A stretch of 64,000 nucleotides of DNA. Source: Haloprofundus halobius. Its GTDB lineage: Archaea > Halobacteriota > Halobacteria > Halobacteriales > Haloferacaceae. Location of the stretch: positions 2,418,001 through 2,482,000 of the forward strand of contig NZ_CP083666.1 in NCBI RefSeq assembly GCF_020097835.1. Reading direction: 5' to 3'. The notes beneath the pieces are model-generated. The model did no database searches. It saw nothing but the letters and a program-made list of their open reading frames with translations, and was not told the DNA's origin. Of this stretch, positions 1-8,740 are shown piece by piece. A program made the translations under genes and the position numbers. The stretch's first letter is position 1, and each line of letters starts with the position of its first letter.

Positions 1-605
1 TTGCCCGTCGGTTCGTCGGCGAGCAACACTCGCGGCTGGTTGACGAGCGCGCGAGCGATGGCGACACGCTGTTTCTGCCCGCCCGAGAGTTCGGTCGGTG
101 TATGGTCGAGGCGGTCACCGAGGCCCACCCGGCGGAGTAAGTCGCGCGCTCGGTCCGTCGCCCCCGGGTCGTTCTCGAAGATGGTCGGTAGTTCGACGTT
201 CTCGGTCGCCGTCAACGTCGGGATGAGATAGAAGTCCTGGAAGACGAAGCCGATCGCCTCTTTTCTGGCGTTCGTCTGAGCCTCGTCGTCCAACGTCGTC
301 ACGTCCCGTCCGAGCAGATAGCGCTCGCCGGCGGTCGGTTCGTCGAGGAGGCCGAGCATGTTCAGCAAAGTGGACTTGCCGCTGCCGCTCGGGCCGACGA
401 TGGCGACGAACTCGCCCGGTTCGACCGAGAAGTCGATCCCGGCCGGTTCGTCGTCCCGTGCGTCCCGCCCGCCGAGTGCGACGACCGTCTCGCCACCCGT
501 CTCGTACTCCTTTCTCACCCCTCGCAGTTCGAGCGTGGGGCCGTCGTGGGCGTTCACGGCCGTCGCGTCGAAGGCGGTCCCGAGAGACTGCGACTGCTCT
601 GTCAT
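1..605 (-). CDS. ABC transporter ATP-binding protein (3' end outside window)
   Basis: The gene runs off the left edge; about 201 codons are visible. Read on the minus strand it has a Walker A segment (GPSGSGKST, near residue 83), a Q-loop (FVFQDFY), the ABC signature [15 protein letters not shown] and the start of Walker B (LLADEP). The order and spacing match the MacB/LolD class of ATPases, which power FtsX-like permeases at the membrane. The ATG overlaps the stop of the preceding secreted-protein gene by four bases (ATGA), so the two are translated as one operon. A permease gene would be expected beyond the window; this is inference. Confidence 0.93.
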   Translation of the reverse strand, partial: MTEQSQSLGTAFDATAVNAHDGPTLELRGVRKEYETGGETVVALGGRDARDDEPAGIDFSVEPGEFVAIVGPSGSGKSTLLNMLGLLDEPTAGERYLLGRDVTTLDDEAQTNARKEAIGFVFQDFYLIPTLTATENVELPTIFENDPGATDRARDLLRRVGLGDRLDHTPTELSGGQKQRVAIARALVNQPRVLLADEPTG

Positions 606-1924
606 CGGCGACGGCGGACGGCAGCGAGTGCCGCCACCGCCGCGAGACTCACCCCCGTGAGGGCGACGAGTGACCCGACGTTCGTCGAGAGCGGCGAGAG
701 GATACCCCGCTCGCGCTCTGGCGGCGACAGCGACCGGTCGTACGGCAGTTCGACCGTCTCCGAGTAGCGAACGCCGTTCGCCACGTAGGTCACGTCGACG
801 GGGACGACAGTAGCGTTCTCTCTATCGACTTCGGCGGTGAGGTCGAACGGCGCGAACTCGTTGCCGTCGACGGTGCCGACGAAGTAGTCGCGGATAGGGT
901 ACGTCGGCGTGACGTGTTCGGTGTCGCCGACGGAGACGGTGACGCCCGTCACCGGCCCGTCGTCGGGGTTGCCCGCGTTGCCGGTGATGCGTAGCACGCC
1001 GTCGGGACCCATCGAGAGGTTGACGTTCGTCAGCACGATCGACCCGGAGGCGGGGTCGTAGGGGAACTCGGTTCGGGCAGTACCATCGCGCTCGCCGATA
1101 CGGTATCGCGTCTCGAACGTGACGCCGTTCTGCTGGCCAACGAAGCGCAGGTCGACGGTCGTCCGCGCAGAGTCGCCGGGGGCGAGCGGTCCGGAAACCG
1201 ACTGTCGCGGGAGTTCGGTGCCGTTGCTCACCGGGACGACGACGACGTCGCGTATCGGCGCGTTCCCGAAGTTCGTCACGACCACGTCTATCCGTCCGGG
1301 TTGTACCTCGTCGTCGCCGCTCTGCTGGAGTGCGCCCTCTCCGCCGCCACCGCCGAGCAGTACGCCGAGTTGTCCCTGGGCGCCCTCTTGGCCGTCGCCG
1401 CTCCGGACCGACTCGACGCGGACGGCCACGTCGTCGACGAGCGGTCTGACCGGCACCGACTGGCGGTAGCGCGTCGTCGCTTCTTCGCCGTCGGCGGTAT
1501 AGGAGGCGCGAACCGTCACGCGCCGGTCGCCCGCCTCGCGCGGCAGGAGGACGAACGGCAGTTCTTCACTTGCGCCGGCGTCGAGAACGGGGACGGTCTG
1601 GCGGGCGACGACGGCGTCACCGCCCCGAATCGCGGCCGTCACGGTGACGTTTCGAATCGGCGTCGTCGTTGGGTTCGACAGCGTTACCGTCGCGCGGTTC
1701 TGCGTCTCGGCGACGAAGTCGGTGGCGTTGAGTTCGATCTGGGGTTCGGAGTCGGCGACCTGCAGCGGTGGACCGTCGACCTGTGCGGGCGCGGGGAGGG
1801 GCAACACCTCCGAGGCGGCCGCGGAGTCGAACGCGGTGCCACCGGATCCGATCGCTGCCGCTCCGGCGGGAACCACGGAGACGACGAGCAGGAGACACGT
1901 GAGAAGCGCGACGGGTGCCTTCAT
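602..1924 (-). CDS. Secreted, membrane-anchored CARDB/NEW3-like protein
   Basis: A 440-residue protein with an N-terminal Sec-type signal (MKAPVALLTCLLLVVSVVPAG), at least two beta-rich repeats of the NPTTTPIRNVTV / NFGNAPIRDVVVV type seen in CARDB/NEW3 adhesion-like domains, a Gly-rich insert near residue 190, and a C-terminal membrane helix followed by RRRR. The ATG at 1924 is preferred to a TTG 27 bases upstream because the signal peptide starts there. It overlaps the downstream ABC ATPase gene by four bases. The likely role is the extracytoplasmic partner of a MacB-like exporter; the substrate is unknown. Confidence 0.82.
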   Translation of the reverse strand: MKAPVALLTCLLLVVSVVPAGAAAIGSGGTAFDSAAASEVLPLPAPAQVDGPPLQVADSEPQIELNATDFVAETQNRATVTLSNPTTTPIRNVTVTAAIRGGDAVVARQTVPVLDAGASEELPFVLLPREAGDRRVTVRASYTADGEEATTRYRQSVPVRPLVDDVAVRVESVRSGDGQEGAQGQLGVLLGGGGGEGALQQSGDDEVQPGRIDVVVTNFGNAPIRDVVVVPVSNGTELPRQSVSGPLAPGDSARTTVDLRFVGQQNGVTFETRYRIGERDGTARTEFPYDPASGSIVLTNVNLSMGPDGVLRITGNAGNPDDGPVTGVTVSVGDTEHVTPTYPIRDYFVGTVDGNEFAPFDLTAEVDRENATVVPVDVTYVANGVRYSETVELPYDRSLSPPERERGILSPLSTNVGSLVALTGVSLAAVAALAAVRRRR

Positions 1925-2052
1925 TACGACGGTGAAGGACGCGACCGGCAAATAGGTTGTCGCGGCCGTGAAATCCCGCTGAGCGGCCGACGACTGAATC
2001 CGCGTTGGGACTGTCGTGTCGGACGGGGACGACGGCGCTGCGGAGTGCTCGT

Positions 2053-3405
2053 CTACGCGCCGTCGTTCTCCCCACCGAACTCGCCTGTCGACTCTTCGCT
2101 CTCGTCGGCCTCGTTTCCATCATCCTCGTCCTCGTCGACGACGACGAGGCCGCGGTTGTTGACTGCGTAGGGGTCGAGACCGACTTCCTGCATGAACTGC
2201 TTGTAGAGACGTTCGGCCGTCTCCCCGTCTTTCTGCTTGTCGGAGGCGCGGTCGCAGAGTTCGACGAGGTCCTCGGGGACGTCGTTCTCGTGGACGATCC
2301 AGTGGTTGATGAGGTCCGAGAGCCGTCGGATGGGCGAGGTGAAGTGACCGTAGATGTCGAAGTTCAGCGCGTGGTGGCCGCCGAAGGGGTCGTTCATGTA
2401 CTTCGCCCGGGGCATCACCTTCAGCACGGCGCGCTGAATCTTGTTGAGCATCCGCGGTGGGGCCTCTTCGAGCGCCGCGTTGACCGCCTTCCGGGGGTCG
2501 TCCCACGAGCCGCCGGGTATCTTCACGCCGTCGAGTTCGGCGATCTCTCGCAGGGCTTTGTCCCACTGGTCGGGCGTCGGCTGCGGGTGGACACGGTACA
2601 TCGCCTCGACGCCGCGACCCCACATCAGTTCGTGCGTGACGGCTTTGTTCGCCTTCAGCATGCACTCTTCGATGATGGTGTGCGCGTGGTCACGACTCGG
2701 GTTCAGGACGAGCGAGCCGTCCTCTTTTCGCTGCTCGTGCATCCGGTCGGCGAGTTCGTAGGAGAGCGTGATCTCGTCGTGCAGCGGCGCGTCGGGGTCG
2801 TCGAGTCGTTTCTCGCACTGGCTGTAAGTGAGTCGCTCGTCGCTCTCGATGACCGATTTGTAGATGTCGATAGATTCGTAACCGAGGTTCTCTTTGTCGA
2901 GGCGCATCTCGACGGTGTGCGCGAGCCGTTCCTCGTTCGGCACGAGAGAGCAGACTGTCTCGGCGAGAATCGGCGGCAGCATGTGGACGGTGTAGGCGGG
3001 GAGGTAGACGGTGTTGCCGCGTTTGACCGCCTCGGCCCACATCTCCGAACCCGGGTGGACGTAGTGGCTCACGTCGGCGATGTGGACCCACAGCGTGTAC
3101 GCCTCGTCGTCCTCTTCGATGCTGATGGCGTCGTCGAAGTCCTGGGCGTCGGCGGGGTCGGTCGTCCACGTCGTCATCTCGCGGAGGTCACGGCGGTCGT
3201 CGACGGCGTCGCGAATCTCCTCGGTGACGTTCTCGGTTCGTTCCTTCGCTTCGCGGCGGACTTCTGGAGGGAACTCGTCGCGGATTTCGAACTCCTCGAA
3301 CAGTTCCTCGCGCTTGTTCCGCAGGTGGCGGTCGAGTTCGGGGTCGATCTCGACGGGACCCTGGCCCTCGGCGGTGCCAGCCTGCGCTTGTGCGTCGTTC
3401 GACAT
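2053..3405 (-). CDS. RNB-domain exoribonuclease (RNase R-like)
   Basis: A 450-residue protein made almost entirely of the RNB catalytic domain. The metal-binding block DPADAQDFDDAIS near residue 83 carries the clustered Asp residues of RNase II/R, followed by LWVHIADVSHYV and the FTSPIRRLSDL block near residue 355. Bacterial RNase R is nearly twice as long because of cold-shock and S1 domains, which are absent here; this compact form is usual in haloarchaea. The C-terminus is an acidic tail. Predicted to degrade RNA 3' to 5' in the cytoplasm. The stop lies 128 bases from the start of the preceding gene, so it is probably an independent transcript. Confidence 0.93.
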   Translation of the reverse strand: MSNDAQAQAGTAEGQGPVEIDPELDRHLRNKREELFEEFEIRDEFPPEVRREAKERTENVTEEIRDAVDDRRDLREMTTWTTDPADAQDFDDAISIEEDDEAYTLWVHIADVSHYVHPGSEMWAEAVKRGNTVYLPAYTVHMLPPILAETVCSLVPNEERLAHTVEMRLDKENLGYESIDIYKSVIESDERLTYSQCEKRLDDPDAPLHDEITLSYELADRMHEQRKEDGSLVLNPSRDHAHTIIEECMLKANKAVTHELMWGRGVEAMYRVHPQPTPDQWDKALREIAELDGVKIPGGSWDDPRKAVNAALEEAPPRMLNKIQRAVLKVMPRAKYMNDPFGGHHALNFDIYGHFTSPIRRLSDLINHWIVHENDVPEDLVELCDRASDKQKDGETAERLYKQFMQEVGLDPYAVNNRGLVVVDEDEDDGNEADESEESTGEFGGENDGA

Positions 3406-3476
3406 ACGCGAGAAATTGGGCGAGAGGTAGTTAGTCGTGTCGGGGTCCGACGACGGGTTCTCGCGCGACCCGCGAA

Positions 3477-3770
3477 TCAGTCCTCGGGTCGTCCGTACCG
3501 GTCTTCGACCGCGTGCAGATAGCGCGTGAGAAACTCCGCCTGCGGGAGTCCGTCCTGTTCGATGTCGAGGATGAGCGATTCGAGTTCGCCCCGGGGTTGC
3601 CAGCAGAGTTCTCGGTGACAGTCTTTACAGAGATACTCGAACTGTTTGCCGTGGCGGTTCCAGCGGTCACCCTCCTTGTCGTACTCGCGGGCCTCCGACC
3701 GGAGCACCGACGAGCCGCAGGCGATGCAGACGACGGTCTTCCGGTCCCGACCCGTGCGGGAGCGCCACAT
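3477..3770 (-). CDS. Small zinc-binding protein, two CxxC pairs
   Basis: A 97-residue protein with CIACGSSVLRS near residue 15 and CKDCHRELC near residue 48, which together could bind one zinc ion in the manner of HNH or zinc-ribbon proteins. A segment of basic residues precedes the first pair. It lies 71 bases upstream of the RNase R gene on the same strand, so co-transcription is possible. I do not recognise a function; the compact length and conserved Cys pairs are typical of haloarchaeal small zinc-finger proteins. It is transcribed divergently from the PUA gene at 3955. Confidence 0.8.
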   Translation of the reverse strand: MWRSRTGRDRKTVVCIACGSSVLRSEAREYDKEGDRWNRHGKQFEYLCKDCHRELCWQPRGELESLILDIEQDGLPQAEFLTRYLHAVEDRYGRPED

Positions 3771-3954
3771 GAATGAGTGGTTGGCCGGTGTCTACTTAGC
3801 GTTTGTGCGGCGTCAGACGCCCGTCCGCGGCCGAGACAGTCAAAATCGGAGGAACGAGTAAATCGGAGGTTTACGCCGCGGCGACGACGAGCGATTCGGC
3901 CGCCGCGGAAGGCAGAGCGGGCGATTTATTCCCTCTGAACGTCAGGGAGGGCGT

Positions 3955-4434
3955 ATGGACGTCAAATCGCGTCACCACCTCCGGAGCGACGACATCAAAT
4001 CGCTGGAGACGACGCTCTCGGAGTCTCTCGGCGTCGAACTCGACGGCGACACCTACGAGTTCGTCGAACTCACCGGCACCGAGTTCGACCTCGTGTTGGT
4101 CGACGGCTCGCCGGCGGTCCTCTACGTCGACGACGAACCGTTTCTCACGGTTCGAGGCGCCAACGAGTACCCGCCGCAGGACCACGTCGTCACCGTCGAC
4201 GCCGGGGCCGTCTCCTTTGTCAGCGGCGGCGCGGACGTGATGCGACCGGGCATCGTCGATGCCGACGAGGACATCGAATCCGGCGACCTCGTCGCCATCG
4301 CCGAAGAGACCCACGGAAAAGTGCTCGCCGTCGGACGGGCGCTCGAAGACGGCGCGAACCTCGTCGGCGACGCGGGAAAGGTCGTCGAGTCCGTCCACCA
4401 CGTCGGCGACGACCTGTACCAGTTCAGCGTCTGA
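3955..4434 (+). CDS. PUA-domain RNA-binding protein
   Basis: A 159-residue protein with an N-terminal alpha/beta region (residues 1-75) and a C-terminal PUA domain (about 76-155) recognisable from HVVTVDAGAVSFVSGGADVMRPGI and GDLVAIAEETHGKVLAVG. This is the architecture of archaeal MCTS1/Tma20-like proteins, which are linked to tRNA or ribosome function in related systems. The TATA-like GATTTATTCC at 3922-3931 sits about 28 bases before the ATG, pointing to a leaderless transcript. The family call is firm; the precise RNA target is not known from sequence. Confidence 0.9.
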   Translation: MDVKSRHHLRSDDIKSLETTLSESLGVELDGDTYEFVELTGTEFDLVLVDGSPAVLYVDDEPFLTVRGANEYPPQDHVVTVDAGAVSFVSGGADVMRPGIVDADEDIESGDLVAIAEETHGKVLAVGRALEDGANLVGDAGKVVESVHHVGDDLYQFSV

Positions 4435-4459
4435 GCGCGTCCGGCCGTTCTCGTGTCGG

Positions 4460-5188
4460 TCACTCTTCGCCGGTTGCATCGGCCGAACTGTCGCTTTCCG
4501 GGTCGTCCTCCGCGTCTTCCTCGTGACGTTCGAGCACTATCTCGTAGCCCCGCTTCGCCTCCTCGTACGTGGTCCGCAGGTCCGCGACGGGCGTCTCCGT
4601 GGCGTCGACCCGCAGGTCGTCGGTGAAGCCGTCGGGTTCCGTCCCCGTTCGTTTCACGAGCAACGCGGCGCTCTGCACCGGCAGTTCCTCCCGCTTGTCG
4701 CCGCCGACTTCGTGGCCCGCTTCCAGGGCGTCGATAAGTCGCTCGGCCAGCGGCGCGTCGCCGTTGGCGTCCGACTCGTACGCCTCTGCGGTCGCCTCGA
4801 CGACCTCCTCGCCGACGAGCAGATTGCCCGCGACGGTGTAGTTCTCGCCTTCGACGTGCCCGTACCAGCCGTTGCACGCCTCGCCGGAGAACGCGAACGT
4901 CCCCTCGGCGTCGACGCCGTGGAGCTGTCGCTGTTCGCTGTCCTCGTCGGCGTTCAGAAGCGACTGCAGCGCGTCCTCGACGGCGAGGCCGTCGTCGACG
5001 TACTCGACACCTCTTCGACCCAACTCGACGTTGACGAGGCTCTGCGTCGCCACCGCGCCGTTCTCGCTGGCGAACGGACAGAGCGTGCCGACGCCGGGCA
5101 GGCGGGTCGTCACCGCGACGCCGAATCGCAACTGCTCGTCGCCGTCGCCGTCCTCGTACTCCTCGCGGACGCAGATGCTGAACGTCAC
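4460..5188 (-). CDS. DUF1028 family putative Ntn-hydrolase
   Basis: A 242-residue protein beginning with VTFSICVRE, the conserved N-terminus of DUF1028 proteins (usually MTFSI). It continues with FGVAVTTRLPGVG, GAVATQS and a CNGWYGHV segment. A GTG at 5188 is chosen over a TTG 27 bases upstream because it matches the family start and lies about 27 bases after an AT-rich GCTTTTTGCG box (5210-5219), consistent with a leaderless GTG start. The family has an Ntn-hydrolase fold and is of uncertain activity. Convergent with the PUA gene, 25 bases away. Confidence 0.87.
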   Translation of the reverse strand: MTFSICVREEYEDGDGDEQLRFGVAVTTRLPGVGTLCPFASENGAVATQSLVNVELGRRGVEYVDDGLAVEDALQSLLNADEDSEQRQLHGVDAEGTFAFSGEACNGWYGHVEGENYTVAGNLLVGEEVVEATAEAYESDANGDAPLAERLIDALEAGHEVGGDKREELPVQSAALLVKRTGTEPDGFTDDLRVDATETPVADLRTTYEEAKRGYEIVLERHEEDAEDDPESDSSADATGEE

Positions 5189-5249
5189 GGTGGGCGGGTC
5201 GCGGTGTCGGCGCAAAAAGCTCCGTGTACCGGCACGGTGGCGACTCGAA

Positions 5250-6605
5250 CTACTCGTCGAGCCGACTCGTGACGTACACCGACGGTCGGCGGAGCACGAA
5301 CTCGTCGAGGAACGCCGCGAGCACCACCACGCTCTGCAGCGCGAAGTACGCCGGAAGCACCAGCGGGGCCGCGTACTCGCGGACGCCGTGGTGGTGACCG
5401 TCGACGGCGTCGCGAAGGAAGAGCGCGTACGGAACCGAGAGCGAGAACAGCGAAGAGAGCGAGAGCCACCGGAGCACGGAGTCGGAGGCCGCCAGTTCGA
5501 CAGTCGCGACCGACCCGGGGACGACGACAGGGGAGATCAAGAAAACAGGAGAGAGGAGGACGACGACGGGAAGCGACAGCAACGCGGCGAACGTGTACGC
5601 GGCGTCGAGACGCGTGACCACGGGGGCGTCCGGACTGCGGAGCAACCCGGTGAGCGACCGCCGCGCAACCTGCATTCCGCCGCGCGCCCACCGCCGTCGC
5701 TGCCCGGCCCACACCGACAGCGTCGTCGGGTTGCGCTCGGTGGCGACGATGGACGGGTCGACCCGAACGCGCCCGCCGCGAGCGTGGATGCGCGTCGACA
5801 TCTCCACGTCTTCGAGCAGCACGTCCTCGTCGAACGGCCCGAGCGCCGCCAGCGTTTCGGCGCGGAAGAACGCCTGCCCGCCGGTGAAGAGCGAAAACCA
5901 GCCCAGACGCGAGCGGGCGACGAACATAATCCGTTCGGCCAGGTGGCGCTCGACGGTCGCACAGAGCGCGATGAGCGACTCGTCCGCGTTACGTCCGTAG
6001 CTTCGACCTTTGACGCACCACGTCTCCGCGTCGGCGACGAGCCATCGGACCGCCCGCGAGAGCGACCCCGGCGCGAGCCGTTGTCCGGCGTCGAGACTCG
6101 CGACAACGTCGACGTCGCCGTCGACGTGAGAAAGCAGGTGGTTCACCGCCGCCGCCTTTCCCGCGGGGGGTTCCGAGCGTTCCACGGCGCGAGTTCGAGA
6201 GTCGGCGGCCGCCGCGCGTCGGGCGGCCGCGACCGTCCCGTCGGTGGACGCCGCCTCGTAGCCTACGAGGACGTTCACGCGGTCGGAGGGATAGTCGAGT
6301 TCGGCGCAGGCGTCGAGCGTCCCACGGAGGGCATCGGCGTCGTTGTAGGCGGTGACGACGACGCTCACCGCCGGGGGGTCCGCCGGCAGCGGCGGTGGGT
6401 CCGGGTTTCGCAGACACGCGACGCCGGTCGCGAGAACCGCCCTGAACGTCACTCCGGAGGCCACGAGCACGCATAGCACGGCGATAAGCGGTCCGTACCA
6501 CGAAATGACGAGTACAGGCGAACAGAGGGCGACCGAAAGGCCGAGCGCCGCCGCGGCGGTCGCGACCGTCCGGCCGTCCTCGCCGCCCGGCGTCTCGACC
6601 CGCAT
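5250..6605 (-). CDS. Membrane-bound family 2 glycosyltransferase
   Basis: A 451-residue protein with two N-terminal membrane helices, a GT-A domain (about residues 90-320) and at least three C-terminal helices. Visible motifs are VSVVVTAYND, the SLDAGQ position where a DxD motif is usual, FTGGQAFFR, LLEDVEMS with the catalytic-type ED, and GQRRRWARGG, the QxxRW signature of processive or cellulose-synthase-like enzymes. It probably builds a surface or secreted glycan at the membrane. Its ATG shares one base with the stop of the upstream gene (TGATG), so they form an operon. A long open frame extends upstream of 6605, but it crosses the neighbouring genes and lacks the family pattern. Confidence 0.9.
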   Translation of the reverse strand: MRVETPGGEDGRTVATAAAALGLSVALCSPVLVISWYGPLIAVLCVLVASGVTFRAVLATGVACLRNPDPPPLPADPPAVSVVVTAYNDADALRGTLDACAELDYPSDRVNVLVGYEAASTDGTVAAARRAAAADSRTRAVERSEPPAGKAAAVNHLLSHVDGDVDVVASLDAGQRLAPGSLSRAVRWLVADAETWCVKGRSYGRNADESLIALCATVERHLAERIMFVARSRLGWFSLFTGGQAFFRAETLAALGPFDEDVLLEDVEMSTRIHARGGRVRVDPSIVATERNPTTLSVWAGQRRRWARGGMQVARRSLTGLLRSPDAPVVTRLDAAYTFAALLSLPVVVLLSPVFLISPVVVPGSVATVELAASDSVLRWLSLSSLFSLSVPYALFLRDAVDGHHHGVREYAAPLVLPAYFALQSVVVLAAFLDEFVLRRPSVYVTSRLDE

Positions 6606-7090
6606 CAGCCGTCGTGCGGCTCTCGGGTCCCGAACCAGATGCCGATTGTGAGCCCGTAGACGACGTGACCCGCGTGGAAGACGACGGCCTCGTCGTGGTC
6701 GAGATCCATCCCGAGCAACCGCCTCAGCATGACCCGCGTTCCGAACACCGAGAGCGCGAGACCGTAGAGGACGCCGACGAACAGCGTCGTGGTCAACCCC
6801 CGGTCGCGGATCGTTCGCGCGACGGGGACGAAGGCGACGCCTCCGCCGATACCGTAGAGGAAATGGAGCAGAAACGCCGGCCCGATCGCGTCGGGGTCGC
6901 CGCCCGCGTACTGCTCCCAGAACGCGCCCGTCGGCGGGAGCGAGCGCGCGACGGGGAGTCGAAACAGCGTCATCACGGCGGTTCCGATGGCACCGGCCCA
7001 CACGCCGGTGACGAGCGGATGGCTTCGAAACACCCGGTCGGTTCGGTCCGCGGCGCGGTCGACGTCGGGAGATTGAGATGGGGAACTCAC
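6605..7090 (-). CDS. Small multi-pass membrane protein
   Basis: A 161-residue protein with about four hydrophobic segments (GVWAGAIGTAVMTLF, AFLLHFLYGIGGGVAFV, LFVGVLYGLALSVFG, GHVVYGLTIGIWFG). Conserved-looking HAGHVVYG near the C-terminus resembles small haloarchaeal DUF1440/DUF6789-type membrane proteins, but I would not assign the family firmly. The GTG at 7090 is chosen because the upstream extension of the frame runs into the sepF promoter and is Pro/Ser-rich. It is translationally coupled to the glycosyltransferase, so a role in the same surface-glycan process is plausible. Confidence 0.72.
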   Translation of the reverse strand: MSSPSQSPDVDRAADRTDRVFRSHPLVTGVWAGAIGTAVMTLFRLPVARSLPPTGAFWEQYAGGDPDAIGPAFLLHFLYGIGGGVAFVPVARTIRDRGLTTTLFVGVLYGLALSVFGTRVMLRRLLGMDLDHDEAVVFHAGHVVYGLTIGIWFGTREPHDG

Positions 7091-7193
7091 ACGATAGGGT
7101 CCACGAGGCGACGGAAAGGCGTTTGGTCCGTCGGTCGGCGAACCGCGACCGTCTGACGTAAGAACTATTGGGAGACCCACCGCTGTAGGTGGC

Positions 7194-7544
7194 ATGGGTA
7201 TCATGAGCAAGATTCTCGGGAACGGACAGCGCTCCACCGAGGACTACGTCGAACTCGACCTCGACGACTTCGACACCGCACAGGGCGAGGCGGGAATGAC
7301 AGTTCACATCGCCGAGATCGCCGGACAGCAGGACGTTATCGCCATCAAAGACGCGGTCTACGACGGCGATTTCGTCATCGCGGACATCACGCGACTTCGC
7401 ACGCAGGACCGAACGGTCGAGCACATCGTCGACGAACTCCAGCAGGTCGCCCGCGAGGTCGACGGCGACATCGTACAGAAGGGTGACGACCAACTCATTC
7501 TCGCGCCGACCGGCGTGAAGATCGCCCGGCAGAAACTGGACTGA
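7194..7544 (+). CDS. sepF: SepF cell-division protein (archaeal type)
   Basis: A 116-residue protein. The N-terminus MGIMSKILG is a short amphipathic membrane-targeting sequence, followed by an acidic linker and the SepF core (about residues 35-116) with VIAIKDAVYDGDFVIADITR and DGDIVQKGDDQLILAPTGVKI. Archaeal SepF anchors FtsZ1 rings to the membrane at midcell. The length equals that of characterised haloarchaeal SepF. It is divergent from the membrane-protein/glycosyltransferase operon. In Haloferax volcanii sepF is, from memory, adjacent to uvrA; here two methyltransferase genes lie in between. Confidence 0.95.
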   Translation: MGIMSKILGNGQRSTEDYVELDLDDFDTAQGEAGMTVHIAEIAGQQDVIAIKDAVYDGDFVIADITRLRTQDRTVEHIVDELQQVAREVDGDIVQKGDDQLILAPTGVKIARQKLD

Positions 7545-7562
7545 CCGACGGAACGGCCTCGG

Positions 7563-8516
7563 TCAGTCGTCGGCGACCGAGTCCGCCGCGATCTCGGTCG
7601 CTCGGTGGCCGTTGGTCGCGTCGTCGGTCGCCGTGTCGAGCGGCTTTCGGGCGTACCGACACCAGCCGGGTCCGTCGTACTCGTCGAAATAGACGTAGTG
7701 AACCGCGAGTTCGCCGTGTTCGGCCTCTTGCACGCGTTCGGTGACGAACGTGTCGAACGCGTCGTTCCACCCGACGTGCGGGGAGACGAGCACGCCACCG
7801 GGAGAGAGATGCTCCCACGCGAGGTCGAACTCGAACAGCATCCCCGTCTCCGAGTGCTCGGAGTCGTGGACGAACATGTCGATTTTACCCACCTCGTCCA
7901 GTAGGAGGGGCAGTTCGCGCTGTGGTCGTCCGGCGACGAGTGTCCAGCGGTCGCGGAGGCCCTCGGGAACGATCCAGCCGGGTTGTTTCCCCGACGGCAG
8001 GAGGTGACTGCCGTCCTCACAGCAGGAGGGTCGTCGCCGCTCGTAGTGTCGTTTCGTCTCGGGGTCGAGTTCGTCGAACTGCGTCGAACAGTCGATGGAG
8101 TACAGTCGCCCGGAGTCGTTGCGGTCGAGCGCGGCGAGCACGGCGAGCGTCGAGACGCCGCTGTAGACGCCCGTCTCGACGACGGTCGTGGGTTTCTGCT
8201 TTCTGACGAGCGCGTAGTAGCGGACGCACTCCTCCTTGTGCGAGTCGTATATCGGCTGCGAGTGCGCCTGCCACGCCTGGTAGAGCAAACCGGGGACTCG
8301 ACTCTGCTCGAACTCCTCTTCGTACGCCTCGAACTCCGCTCTGCTGTCGAAGAAGCGGTCGGCGAACGCTTCGCGGGAGCGGCTCTTTTGCTGGTAAAGT
8401 TGCCAGGACGCGCCGGGATACAGCGTGTAGAAACATCTCGTCGCCAGCGGCTTGGTCCACGAAGGAACGTTCGTGAATGCGGCGCGACGCATTCGATTGA
8501 GAGACGGGACAGACAT
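7563..8516 (-). CDS. Class I SAM-dependent methyltransferase, CmcI-like (copy 1)
   Basis: A 317-residue protein. The central Rossmann-type domain has TVVETGVYSGVSTLAVLAAL (SAM motif I, near residue 112), GRLYSID (motif II), and DMFVHDSEHSETGMLFEFDLAWEHLSPGG (motifs IV-VI). This matches the CmcI/rhamnosyl O-methyltransferase group, members of which methylate sugars or small molecules. The N-terminal 90 residues are helical and shared with its neighbour. A TATA-like CTAATTATC about 30 bases upstream of the ATG supports this start. Tandem with a paralogue at 8741 on the same strand and convergent with sepF. Confidence 0.88.
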   Translation of the reverse strand: MSVPSLNRMRRAAFTNVPSWTKPLATRCFYTLYPGASWQLYQQKSRSREAFADRFFDSRAEFEAYEEEFEQSRVPGLLYQAWQAHSQPIYDSHKEECVRYYALVRKQKPTTVVETGVYSGVSTLAVLAALDRNDSGRLYSIDCSTQFDELDPETKRHYERRRPSCCEDGSHLLPSGKQPGWIVPEGLRDRWTLVAGRPQRELPLLLDEVGKIDMFVHDSEHSETGMLFEFDLAWEHLSPGGVLVSPHVGWNDAFDTFVTERVQEAEHGELAVHYVYFDEYDGPGWCRYARKPLDTATDDATNGHRATEIAADSVADD

Positions 8517-8620
8517 GTATCTACGTCTCGTGCTTATCGGTGATAATTAGATGCTCCGTAGCAGTTCGTAACATTCGGCTTCCCGGGAGAAACGTGGCCA
8601 CCATCGAGGGACCGCCGCGT

Positions 8621-8662
8621 TAGAGTCGATTAGGTCCGAAGGTAGAGTCGGTTAGGTCCGAA
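8621..8662. repeat. Tandem 20-base direct repeat, period 22
   Basis: Two 20-base copies (8621-8640 and 8643-8662) of TAGAGTCG(A/G)TTAGGTCCGAA, differing at one base and separated by GG. They lie in the 224-base gap between the methyltransferase paralogues, about 105-145 bases upstream of the start of copy 1 on the minus strand. They could be paired regulator-binding sites or simple slippage. I see nothing else in the gap beyond the copy 1 promoter. Confidence 0.75.
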
Positions 8663-8740
8663 AACGGTCGTGTCGACCCGATAATGGCGTCCGTAACTGG
8701 GGCGCGTCGACCGTTGAGCGGCGACAGGAGAACGAACTGG

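Noticed and set aside
1301-2170. Long plus-strand open frame opposite the secreted CARDB-like protein
   Set aside because: It is antisense to a gene with signal peptide and repeats, has no domain pattern and reflects high-GC codon bias.
2005-3522. 505-codon plus-strand open frame opposite RNase R
   Set aside because: Its Val/Leu/Asp-rich sequence is the complement of the RNB domain; RNase R has catalytic motifs, this has none.
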